A DNA stretch of 64,000 nt from DASWJZ01 sp963805325 (lineage in GTDB: Bacteria; Pseudomonadota; Alphaproteobacteria; Rhizobiales; Afifellaceae), in assembly GCA_963805325.1 (NCBI GenBank), contig CAWDTS010000002.1:372001-436000 (forward strand). The letters are read 5' to 3'. The notes beneath the pieces were generated by a model. It saw only the letters and a list, made by a program, of their open reading frames with translations, did no database searches and was not told the origin of the DNA. Shown here piece by piece: positions 34,150 through 41,848 of this stretch (its first letter is position 1; every line of letters begins with the position of its first letter). Made by a program: the position numbers and the translations under genes.

Positions 34150-35166
34150 CTAGCGGATCGGCGGGGCGTACTGAATGCCGCCGTCTTTCCATAGCGCGTT
34201 CAGGCCGCGTGCGATGCCGAGCGGCGTATCCGGCCCGACATTGCGGTTGAACATCTCGCCGTAATTGCCGACCGCCTTAATCGCGTTGACGGCCCATTCG
34301 TTGGTCAGGCCAAGGCTTTCGCCAAAGGTCCCCTCGACGCCGACGAGGCGCTTGATCTCCGGATTGTCGGAGCTCTTCATCTCTTCGACGTTCGCCTGAG
34401 TCACCCCGAGCTCTTCGGCGTTGATCAACGCATTCAGAGTCCAGCGGGCGATATCCATCCACTGATCGTCACCCTGGCGGATGGCCGGGCCGAGCGGCTC
34501 CTTGGAGATGATCTCCGGGAGCACGATGTTGTCGGCGGGATTGGCGAGCTTCAGGCGTTCCGCGTAGAGACCGGAAGCGTCGGTGGTGAACACATCGCAA
34601 CGGCCGGCGCCATAGGCAGCGATAACTTCGTCGGCCTTCTCGAAGGCAACCACTTCGTACTCCATGTTGTGGGAGCGGAAGTAGTCGGCGACGTTGAGCT
34701 CGGTGGTCGTGCCGGTGTTCGTGCACACGCTGGCGCCGCCAAGCTCGCTCGCATGCGCGACGCCGAGGTCTTTGCGGACCATGAAGCCCTGCCCATCATA
34801 GTACGTCACCCCGGCAAAATTCAGGCCGAGATCAGTGTCGCGCGACATCGTCCAGGTGGTGTTGCGGCTCAGGATGTCGACCTCGCCGGACTGCAGCGCG
34901 GTGAAGCGCTCCTTCGCCGACAGCGGCGCAAACTTGACCTTGGAAGCGTCGCCGAAGATCGCTGCGGCCAGGGCCTTGCAATAGTCGACGTCGATACCCG
35001 ACCAATTGCCCGCCGAGTCGGGATTTGAGAACCCGGGCAGGCCCTGGCTCACGCCACAGGTCAGCTCGCCACGCCCCTTTACGTCTTCCAAGGTTGTGGC
35101 CGATGCAGCGCTCGCCGCAAGACCAAGCGCGAGACCGGCGGCGACCGGTAGAATGTATCTGGTCAT
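34150..35166 (-). CDS. aapJ: General L-amino-acid ABC transporter binding protein AapJ
   Basis: Periplasmic amino-acid-binding protein, 338 residues, with a ~23-residue signal peptide (LPVAAGLALGLAASAASA). Markers are GRGELTCGVSQGLPGFSNPD, GIDVDYCKALAAAIFGD and DILSRNTTWTMSRD, all typical of AapJ. The start at 35166 follows AGGAAC by a few bases; longer open frames upstream cross the divergent metC promoter region. First gene of aapJQMP; the 220-base gap to metC must hold both promoters, but I cannot name their elements. Confidence 0.95.
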   Translation of the reverse strand: MTRYILPVAAGLALGLAASAASATTLEDVKGRGELTCGVSQGLPGFSNPDSAGNWSGIDVDYCKALAAAIFGDASKVKFAPLSAKERFTALQSGEVDILSRNTTWTMSRDTDLGLNFAGVTYYDGQGFMVRKDLGVAHASELGGASVCTNTGTTTELNVADYFRSHNMEYEVVAFEKADEVIAAYGAGRCDVFTTDASGLYAERLKLANPADNIVLPEIISKEPLGPAIRQGDDQWMDIARWTLNALINAEELGVTQANVEEMKSSDNPEIKRLVGVEGTFGESLGLTNEWAVNAIKAVGNYGEMFNRNVGPDTPLGIARGLNALWKDGGIQYAPPIR

Positions 35167-35386
35167 CTGTTCCTGCTTCCCTGTTACGTGACATGGCGGC
35201 GGGGCAGCGAGACGATACGATCCCCCAAAACGCGGACCAATCGCGTCACATTTCGGTAGCCCCTCCTCCACTCTGGTGTCATCGAACGGCAAACTCCACC
35301 AAGGGTCAAGCCTGCTCAATCCCAAGACGCGATTGGACTTCTCGCCGGCTTCGCCTATTGCGGATGCGAAGAGACAAGGAATTTCC

Positions 35387-36568
35387 ATGACTGACGACGG
35401 TCGCAAGAATCGGACCAACTGGCGTCCCGACACGCTGATCGCACATGCGGGGCTCGATCCGATGAGCTTCCATGGCTTCGTGAACCCGCCGCTCGTGCGG
35501 GCCTCGACCGTGTTGCACAGCACCGTGGAGTCGATGCTTGAGCGCGAGGGCCATCGCTATCCCTACGGCCTCATGAACACGCCGACGATCGAAGCGCTGA
35601 CGACGGCGCTCACGTCTCTTGAAGGGAAGGAAGCGGCCGGCACGGTGCTGGTGCCCTCGGGGCTCGCGGCGGTCACTGTCGCCATCATGGCCGCCGTGCG
35701 GCCGCAGACGAAGGTGCTTCTTCCGGACAACGTCTACTATCCCTCACGGCGCTTCGGCGACGAGCTGCTTTCGATGTTCGGCGCGGAGGCCGTGTACTAC
35801 GACCCGCTGTCCAACGACGACGTCGAAGCGAAGATGAAGGGCGCCTCCGTCGCGCTCATCGAAGCGCCGGGCTCCCTGACCTTCGAGATGCCGGACATCG
35901 CCGCGATCGTCGCCGCGGCAAAGGAAGCGGGAGCGCTCACCGTTTTCGACAACACCTGGGCGACGCCTCTTTTCTATCGGCCGCTCGAACATGGCGGCGA
36001 CATCGTCGCCCATGCGGGCACCAAGTATTTCGGCGGTCATTCCGATCTTCTGATCGGCTCGATCTCCGCCAGCGCCAAGACCTGGCCGCGTCTGAAGAAG
36101 CTGCACCACACACTCGGGCTGCAGGCCGGCACCGAGGAGATCTGGCTGACGCTGCGCGGGCTTAAGACCATGAGCGTGCGGCTCGAGCGGCACCAGCGCA
36201 GCGCGCTTGCGATCGCCAACTGGCTCAAGCAGAGGCCGGAAGTGAAGCGCGTGCTTTGTCCCGGCCTTCCCGACGATCCCGGTTACGCGCTTTGGAAGCG
36301 CGACTTCAGCGGCATGTCGGGGCTGTTCGCTTTCGTTCTGAGCGCGAGCTTCGATGAGGCCAAGCGCTTCATGAATGCGCTTGAGCTTTTCGGGATCGGA
36401 GCGTCGTGGGGCGGCTTCGAGTGCCTGGCGGTCCTCGCCCAGCTCGACGAAGCGCGCAGCGTCCGCAAGTGGACCGAAGGGCCGGTGATCCGCGTCCATA
36501 TCGGATTGGAGGATCCCGCCGACATCATCGAAGATCTGGAGCGCGGCTTCGCCGCCCTGGCGGCCTGA
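35387..36568 (+). CDS. metC: Cystathionine beta-lyase
   Basis: PLP lyase making homocysteine from cystathionine, 393 residues. Markers are YGLMNTPTIEALTTAL (~60), SGLAAVTVAIMA, VFDNTWATPLFYRPL, HAGTKYFGGHSD with the PLP lysine (~210), and HIGLEDPADIIEDLERGF. The start at 35387 follows AAGGAATTTCC. metC beside aapJ is standard in rhizobia. The frame opens earlier at 35276, without support. Confidence 0.94.
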   Translation: MTDDGRKNRTNWRPDTLIAHAGLDPMSFHGFVNPPLVRASTVLHSTVESMLEREGHRYPYGLMNTPTIEALTTALTSLEGKEAAGTVLVPSGLAAVTVAIMAAVRPQTKVLLPDNVYYPSRRFGDELLSMFGAEAVYYDPLSNDDVEAKMKGASVALIEAPGSLTFEMPDIAAIVAAAKEAGALTVFDNTWATPLFYRPLEHGGDIVAHAGTKYFGGHSDLLIGSISASAKTWPRLKKLHHTLGLQAGTEEIWLTLRGLKTMSVRLERHQRSALAIANWLKQRPEVKRVLCPGLPDDPGYALWKRDFSGMSGLFAFVLSASFDEAKRFMNALELFGIGASWGGFECLAVLAQLDEARSVRKWTEGPVIRVHIGLEDPADIIEDLERGFAALAA

Positions 36569-36580
36569 TTTCAAACGCGA

Positions 36581-36610
36581 ACCGCCGCCGGATCTCTCCG
36601 GCGGCGGTTT
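36581..36610. terminator. Bidirectional hairpin terminator between metC and the exported protein gene
   Basis: ACCGCCGCCGGA, loop TCTC, TCCGGCGGCGGT, then TT. A perfect 12-base stem, 13 bases past the metC stop and 19 from the convergent stop. Confidence 0.8.
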
Positions 36611-36628
36611 GCATTCGAGCTGATGCGT

Positions 36629-36985
36629 TTAGATCGAGTAGACCTCGTAGCTCGGTCCATCAGTGACGATATCCGTCGCCTCGCACAGGTTCACGTCATA
36701 GATGTCCCATGCGCTGCCGTCGGCGTAGGTCACCTGGACATCGAAGCGGCAATAGCCACGGTTGCGATACGGCTCGACTTCACCGACTCCGTTGGCCGGA
36801 ATGACGCCATTCAAAAGGTTGTAGCCCCAGTCGTTGCGGCCAATGTCGCTGATCCGGACGCCGACGATGTTGCTGTCGCCGATGTTGTGGATGTCGACCC
36901 AGCGCTCGTAGGCGGACGCGGAACCGGCGGCGGCGAGCGATCCGGCGACGACGAAAGCGGCGGCCATGGTGCGGAAAAGGTTCAT
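36629..36985 (-). CDS. Small exported protein of unknown function
   Basis: 118 residues with a ~25-residue signal peptide (MAAAFVVAGSLAAAGSASA). The mature part is a small beta domain: RWVDIHNIGDSNIVGVRISD, NDWGYNLL, NRGYCRFDVQVTYADGS and VNLCEATDI, with two cysteines likely paired. Similar short exported proteins with RWV, GYCR and NVC motifs are common in Rhizobiales; their role is unknown. ATG at 36985 follows GGAGACGAAG; ATG 36997 is an alternative. Confidence 0.8.
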   Translation of the reverse strand: MNLFRTMAAAFVVAGSLAAAGSASAYERWVDIHNIGDSNIVGVRISDIGRNDWGYNLLNGVIPANGVGEVEPYRNRGYCRFDVQVTYADGSAWDIYDVNLCEATDIVTDGPSYEVYSI

Positions 36986-37148
36986 CTTCGTCTCCATCAT
37001 CTGCCCGGTGGTGTCTGCCCCCCGGGGCGTTGCGATGGTTTTGTCTCCCACGCCGGAAGACCCACGTTTGTGCGGGGGCTCACAAGCCGGGCGCGGGCCG
37101 AAAAACGCCCTTAATGCCTTGGTTTGCCAGCTATCTGAGCCTTGCTGC

Positions 37149-37177
37149 TTGACCCGCGGGCCGCCTCGGCCTACGCG
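37149..37177 (+). promoter_or_regulatory. Possible promoter of tRNA-Pro
   Basis: TTGACC, a 17-base spacer, TACGCG; the -10 ends 11 bases before the tRNA. The -35 is good and the -10 poor. Confidence 0.4.
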
Positions 37178-37188
37178 GCAGCGGCAGT

Positions 37189-37265
<77 letters not shown>

Positions 37266-37328
37266 GCCTCTCCGCCGGGCCCGAGCCCGGCGAGCCGGCG
37301 AGAGCAACGATCGAACGCGAGGCGGAAG

Positions 37329-37634
37329 ATGGTCGCACGCATTTACAGGCCGGCGAAGACGGCGATGCAGTCGGGGCGCGCCAAGACGCACCGCTGGGTG
37401 CTGGACTTCGAGCCGGAGCAGGCGAAGGAGATCGAGCCACTGATGGGCTATACGTCGTCCGGCGACATGCGCAGCCAGATTTGCCTTGAGTTCGACACGC
37501 AGGAGGAGGCGATCGACTACGCCAAGCGGAATGGCATCGCCTACCAGATCTTCGAGCCGAAGGAGCGCGTGCGCCCGGCGATCGCCTACTCGGATAATTT
37601 CAAGCGTGACAGAACGCAGCCCTGGACGCACTGA
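37329..37634 (+). CDS. Complex I accessory subunit, NDUFS4-like (ETC_C1_NDUFA4 family)
   Basis: 101-residue protein homologous to the 18-kDa NDUFS4 subunit of respiratory complex I, found in Alphaproteobacteria and mitochondria. Typical blocks: ARIYRPAKTAMQSG, WVLDFEP, MGYTSSGDM, FDTQEEAIDYAKRNGIAY and NFKRDRTQPWTH at the C-terminus. It sits between two tRNA genes, away from the nuo operon, which is its usual placement in Hyphomicrobiales. Confidence 0.93.
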   Translation: MVARIYRPAKTAMQSGRAKTHRWVLDFEPEQAKEIEPLMGYTSSGDMRSQICLEFDTQEEAIDYAKRNGIAYQIFEPKERVRPAIAYSDNFKRDRTQPWTH

Positions 37635-37647
37635 GGCAAGAGCACGG

Positions 37648-37723
37648 GGCCCCGTAGCTCAGGGGATAGAGCAGTAGCCTTCTAAGCTATTGGTCGCAGG
37701 TTCGAATCCTGCCGGGGTCACCA
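37648..37723 (+). tRNA. tRNA-Arg (TCT)
   Basis: 76 bases with encoded CCA. Acceptor GGCCCCG pairs CGGGGTC with one G-U; anticodon stem GTAGC/GCTAT with loop CTTCTAA gives TCT; T-arm GGTTCGAATCC. Confidence 0.97.
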
Positions 37724-37787
37724 TCCAGCGGCGCCCGCGTCTCGAAGCGCGGTCGCGGAAGCCGCAGGCGTCCCCACGTTGGGCAGA

Positions 37788-37801
37788 GTGACCTAGGTCA
37801 A
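37788..37801. promoter_or_regulatory. FNR/FixK-type box upstream of the DUF3775 gene
   Basis: GTGAC-CTAG-GTCAA, one base off TTGAC-N4-GTCAA. A plausible -10 (TATCCT, 37823-37828) lies exactly 21 bases downstream, the class II layout for FNR-type activators. The same 21-base spacing occurs at the next gene. Confidence 0.6.
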
Positions 37802-37886
37802 TCCGGGAACCGGAGAGCCGGCTATCCTCTTGTTTGAGGAAGCGCCCCCGCCTGAGGCGGGGAGCACGAAAGCCGGAGAGCCGCAG

Positions 37887-38318
37887 ATGATCAAAGAGAC
37901 CGCCGCGCCGGTGGAGATCAATATCAGCACCGAGAAGGTCTGCTACATCATCATCAAGGCGCGCGAGTTCGATGTGAAGGTCGAGCCGCTCGAGCCGGAT
38001 CCCGGCTCCAATCCGTCGGACGACGACGAGGGCTCGATCCTTGAGGACTATGCCGACGATCCGACGCTGCTAGAGCTGAAAGAGGCCATCGCCGATCTCA
38101 ACGACGACGAGGTCGTCGACCTGATCGCGATCGCGTGGGTGGGGCGCGGCGACTTTGACCGCACGGACTTCGAGAGCGCGCGCGGCCTCGCGAGCGAGCG
38201 CCACCGGCCGAACTCCGCGCCCTATCTCACCGGGATGCCGAAGCTCGGCGACTACCTGGAGGATGGCCTGGCGGAACTCGGACACGCTTGCGACGACACG
38301 GAGATGGTGCACCTCTAG
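37887..38318 (+). CDS. DUF3775 domain protein
   Basis: Acidic protein of 143 residues with the family's block ISTEKVCYIIIKAREFDVKV (residues ~12-31), an acidic linker, then LNDDEVVDLIAIAWVGRGDF and MPKLGDYLEDGLAELG. Function unknown. Start ATG 37887 follows GGAGAGCCGCAG. It is preceded by a FNR/FixK-type box and followed by a universal stress protein gene with its own box, so a role under low oxygen is a reasonable inference. Confidence 0.85.
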   Translation: MIKETAAPVEINISTEKVCYIIIKAREFDVKVEPLEPDPGSNPSDDDEGSILEDYADDPTLLELKEAIADLNDDEVVDLIAIAWVGRGDFDRTDFESARGLASERHRPNSAPYLTGMPKLGDYLEDGLAELGHACDDTEMVHL

Positions 38319-38351
38319 CGCCCTGGAGACAGTCCCGCGCACTTGGCGCGA

Positions 38352-38365
38352 TTGACATGGGTCAA
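38352..38365. promoter_or_regulatory. FNR/FixK-type box upstream of the universal stress gene
   Basis: TTGACATGGGTCAA, perfect arms TTGAC/GTCAA. A weak -10-like TAGTTC lies at 38387-38392, again 21 bases after the box. The box is ~93 bases before the start codon. Confidence 0.65.
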
Positions 38366-38457
38366 GGCCTCCCGGCGGCGCTGCCCTAGTTCTTCTTTGG
38401 CTGAAGGGCGGCCATCCCTGGTGTTTTCGCCCGGAACTGCCAGAGGGAGAAACGCCC

Positions 38458-38913
38458 GTGAACATGCAGCTCATCTTGCATCCGACCGACGGCTCGGAGC
38501 AGGCAAAAAAGGCGCTTGACTACGCGGCGGAGCTTGCCGCGAGCACGAAAGCGAAGCTGCTTTTGCTGCATATTCAGCCGCGGCACGGTCACGACTGGGT
38601 CCCGAAGGAGATGGTGGAGTTCGAGCGCCTGGAGAAGATCCGCATGACGGAGGCCGAGCTGCTGCGCTCGGCGGCGGAGTTCGTCACCGCGGAGGCGCAG
38701 CAGGCGGCGCAGGCGAAAGGCGTAAAGAACGTCGAGATTCTGATCGTGGAGGGCGATCCCGCGCAGGCGATCGTGGAAACCGCGAAGCAGCGGAAGGCCG
38801 ACGCCATCGTCATCGGCTGCCGCGGCCTCAACTACCTTGAGGGCCTGTTGCTCGGCAGCGTGTCGCACAAGGTGGTGCAGGCGGCGCCGTGCACCTGCAT
38901 CGTTGTGCGCTAG
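38458..38913 (+). CDS. Universal stress protein
   Basis: UspA-fold protein of 151 residues. It has the N-terminal ILHPTDGSEQAKKAL, and the ATP-binding pattern IGCRGLNYLEGLLLGSVSHK (G-x2-G-x9-G-S). GTG at 38458 or ATG at 38464 may be the start; GGGAG is upstream. Usp genes are classic targets of FNR-type regulators, in line with the box 93 bases upstream. Confidence 0.92.
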   Translation: MNMQLILHPTDGSEQAKKALDYAAELAASTKAKLLLLHIQPRHGHDWVPKEMVEFERLEKIRMTEAELLRSAAEFVTAEAQQAAQAKGVKNVEILIVEGDPAQAIVETAKQRKADAIVIGCRGLNYLEGLLLGSVSHKVVQAAPCTCIVVR

Positions 38914-38925
38914 GGCGCGATCGTC

Positions 38926-40629
38926 TTACCCTGGCCCTTCCCCGGATGACTCGCGCCCACGGCGGCGCGGCTGGATGAGCTTTGCGATCAGGCCGGTCCA
39001 GCCGGTCTGATGGGAGGCGCCGAGACCGCGACCGGTATCGCCGTGGAAATATTCGTTGAACGGGATGTAGTCGCGGAAATGCGGGTCCGCCTGGAAGGTC
39101 TCGACATCGCCGAAGACGGCGCGGCGGCCAGCCTCGTCCCGCATGAAGATGCACATCAGCCTGCGAGTCAGCTCTTCGGAGGCCTCCAGGATCGTCGCCA
39201 TCTTGCCCGAGCCCGTCGGGCACTCGATGCGGAAGTCGTCGCCGTAATAGTGGTGGAAACGCTGCATCAACTCGATGAGCAGGAAGTTCACCGGAAACCA
39301 GATCGGCCCACGCCAGTTCGAGTTGCCGCCGAACATGTAGCTGTCGGACTCGCCCGGCAGATAGCTCACGACGTGCTCCTCGCCGTTGAGGTTGAAGCGG
39401 AACGGCTGGGTTTCATGCGCCTTGGAAAGCGCACGCACGCCGTAGGGCGAGAGGAACTCGGTCTCATCGAGCACGCGCTTCAGCAGCCGCTTCATGCGGC
39501 TGCCGCGCAGCAGCGACAGCAGGAAGCGATCGCCGGCGCCCGGCTCTTCCCAGCGTGAGACGAGAGTCGCCAGATCGGGCCTGTTCTCCAGGAACCAGTG
39601 CATGCGGCGGGCGAACCGCGGCAACGCCATGAGCCGCTCGGGCTCCAGCACCTCCACCGCGAAGAGCGGGATCAGCCCGACCATGGAGCGCAAGCGCATC
39701 GTGTAGGTCTGGCCGCTCTCGGTGCGCAGCATGTCGTAATAGAACCCGTCGGTCTCGTCCCAAAGACCGTTGCCCTGCCCCTGGAAATCGGCCATCGCCT
39801 TGGCGATGTGCAGGAAGTGCTCGAAGAACTTGGTCGCGATGTCCTCGTAGGCGCTGTTGTGGAGGGCAAGCTCCAACGAGATGCGCAACATGTTGAGGCA
39901 GTACATCGCCATCCACGATGTGCCATCGGCCTGATTGATATAGCCGCCGGTCGGCAAAGGCTTGGAGCGATCGAACACGCCGATATTGTCGAGGCCGAGG
40001 AAGCCGCCCTGGAAGATGTTGCGGCCTTCCACGTCCTTGCGGTTCACCCACCAGGTGAAATTGAGCAGGAGCTTGTGGAAGACGCGCTCCAGGAAGCGGA
40101 TGTCGCCGGAATCGCCGCGGCGGGCGGCGTCGATCTTGAAGACGCGCAAGGTAGCCCAGGCATGGACAGGCGGATTGACGTCGCCGAAACCCCACTCATA
40201 GGCCGGAAGCTGGCCGCTCGGGTGCATCGCCCATTCGCGCGCGAGCAGGAGCAGCTGCTCCTTGGCGAATGCGGGGTCGATCAGGGCAAGCGGCAGGCAG
40301 TGAAAAGCCGAATCCCACGCGGCGAACCAAGGATACTCCCACTTGTCCGGCATCGAGAGGATGTCCGAGATATCGAAGTGATCCCAGTCCTTGTTGCGTC
40401 CGGTCGCGCGCTCCGGCGGCGGCTGCGGCTGGTCGGGATCCCCCATCAGCCACTGGCGCACATCGTAGCGATAGAACTGCTTGGTCCAGATCATGCCGGC
40501 AAGCGCCTGGCGCTGCACCAGCCGCGCATCGGCATCGGTAATGTCGCATTGCAGGTCGTCGTAGAACGCGTCGGCCTCGGCACGCGCGCCCGCGAGCAGG
40601 GCATCGGCGTCCTCGAAAGGCGCCGCCAT
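38926..40629 (-). CDS. MGH1/GH63-like glucosidase, C-terminal (catalytic) part
   Basis: 567 residues of an (alpha/alpha)6-barrel glycoside hydrolase of the MGH1/GH63 kind. Markers are VQRQALAGMIWTKQFYRYDV, SMPDKWEYPWFAAWDSAFHC (catalytic-region Asp), MHPSGQLPAYEWGFGDVNPP and NSNWRGPIWFPVNFLLIEL. It starts one base after the stop of the gene upstream, which encodes the N-terminal part of the same protein. Removing one base at the junction (~40630-40633) fuses them in frame as KDEMAAPFEDADALL, which fits known full-length relatives of about 890 residues. The likely substrates are alpha-glucosides such as mannosylglycerate-type or glucosylglycerate; this is not settled. Confidence 0.85.
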   Translation of the reverse strand: MAAPFEDADALLAGARAEADAFYDDLQCDITDADARLVQRQALAGMIWTKQFYRYDVRQWLMGDPDQPQPPPERATGRNKDWDHFDISDILSMPDKWEYPWFAAWDSAFHCLPLALIDPAFAKEQLLLLAREWAMHPSGQLPAYEWGFGDVNPPVHAWATLRVFKIDAARRGDSGDIRFLERVFHKLLLNFTWWVNRKDVEGRNIFQGGFLGLDNIGVFDRSKPLPTGGYINQADGTSWMAMYCLNMLRISLELALHNSAYEDIATKFFEHFLHIAKAMADFQGQGNGLWDETDGFYYDMLRTESGQTYTMRLRSMVGLIPLFAVEVLEPERLMALPRFARRMHWFLENRPDLATLVSRWEEPGAGDRFLLSLLRGSRMKRLLKRVLDETEFLSPYGVRALSKAHETQPFRFNLNGEEHVVSYLPGESDSYMFGGNSNWRGPIWFPVNFLLIELMQRFHHYYGDDFRIECPTGSGKMATILEASEELTRRLMCIFMRDEAGRRAVFGDVETFQADPHFRDYIPFNEYFHGDTGRGLGASHQTGWTGLIAKLIQPRRRGRESSGEGPG

Positions 40630-40630
40630 C

Positions 40631-41614
40631 TCAGTCCTTCGTCAGGCGCAGCCGGAACGTCGCGGAGCCGCCGGCGGGGATCATGGTCTTGTAATACGCC
40701 GCGGCCTTGGTGCCATGGCCGGCGGGGTTCACTGCGGACGTAACCCCTTCCACCACGAAGTCGTTCAGCCCGTCCTTGTAATAGCCGCCTTGCGTCTTTG
40801 CGCCGTAGAGCCGGACGACGTTCGTCTCGTTGTCGCAGAAGAGGAGCTGAGGCGAGCCCTCGCAATAGAGCCTGTGCGTCCCGATCTTGGCATGCGCGGC
40901 CTCCAGCCCAGCAGGCCCGAGCGCCTTGATGTCAGGCTTGGCGCCCTCCTTCTTCCAGGACCACCTGTTGCGGTACCAAAGCGTCGGCAGCATGTGCAGC
41001 GGCGCCGCGTCCGGCCCGCGATTATGCACGGTGACCACCATCAGGATGTCTTCCGGCGCGGCCTTCGCATATTCGACGAAGACATCGAAGTAGCGGTTCT
41101 CTGCAAAGATGCCGGTGTCGACCAGCTCGAACTCCGGCTTCGTCTTGGCGTCGTGCGGGTTCTGCTTTCGCAGCTCTTCGTAAGGAAACGCCGCCTGCGG
41201 ATACTTGTAGAGCATCTTCAGGTAGGTGTGGGACGGAAGGGCGTCGAGGTAGTAGTAGTACTCCTTGACGTCCTCGCCATGGTTTCCCTCCGGGCCAGTG
41301 AGGCCGAAGAGCCGCTCCTTCAGGAACGGATCGCGCTCGTTCCACAAAGCGAGCGCAAGGCAGATGCGCTGCCGGTCGTCACTGATCCCCGCGATGCCGT
41401 CCTCGCCCCAGCGATAGGCGCGGCTGCGGGCCTGATCGAAAGGCATGTAGTCCCAGGCTTCGCCATCGGGGCTGTAGTCTTCGCGAACCGTGCCCCACTG
41501 GCGTTCAGCCAGATAAGGCCCCCAGCGGCGCCACGGCGCACCGCCGTTGTCCGCGTCCTCCAGCCGGCGTGCCTCCGCCACTCTCCCCGCATCTTCGGGT
41601 TTCTTCCGCGCCAC
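40631..41614 (-). CDS. MGH1/GH63-like glucosidase, N-terminal part
   Basis: 327 residues that match the N-terminal beta-rich part of MGH1-type glucosidases: WRRWGPYLAERQWGTVREDY, WDYMPFDQARSRAYRWGEDG, LFGLTGPEGNHGEDVKEYYY and NRYFDVFVEYAKAAPEDIL. It lacks the catalytic barrel, which follows directly in the +1 frame. Read as one gene with the downstream part, broken by one surplus base at the stop TGA (40631-40633). Two translationally coupled subunits are the alternative. Confidence 0.85.
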   Translation of the reverse strand: MARKKPEDAGRVAEARRLEDADNGGAPWRRWGPYLAERQWGTVREDYSPDGEAWDYMPFDQARSRAYRWGEDGIAGISDDRQRICLALALWNERDPFLKERLFGLTGPEGNHGEDVKEYYYYLDALPSHTYLKMLYKYPQAAFPYEELRKQNPHDAKTKPEFELVDTGIFAENRYFDVFVEYAKAAPEDILMVVTVHNRGPDAAPLHMLPTLWYRNRWSWKKEGAKPDIKALGPAGLEAAHAKIGTHRLYCEGSPQLLFCDNETNVVRLYGAKTQGGYYKDGLNDFVVEGVTSAVNPAGHGTKAAAYYKTMIPAGGSATFRLRLTKD

Positions 41615-41848
41615 AGTTTCCCCCTTCGGCCCCGGTCACCCGGGTGTCGTATCATCAGTTTGTTCGCTTCCCGCATCAAACGACCGATCGGCAATGCCGC
41701 CGCCGGCATCCTCGCAGGAAGTGATCACGCTTTTGGCGCGAAACGGAAGCGATCTCGATTCGGCGATACTTCCGGGAGTTCTCCCCAATAGCAGACTCCC
41801 GCCGGCTGACGATCAGCGCGTTATCGGGGCGGGGACTGGCCGCGAGCC

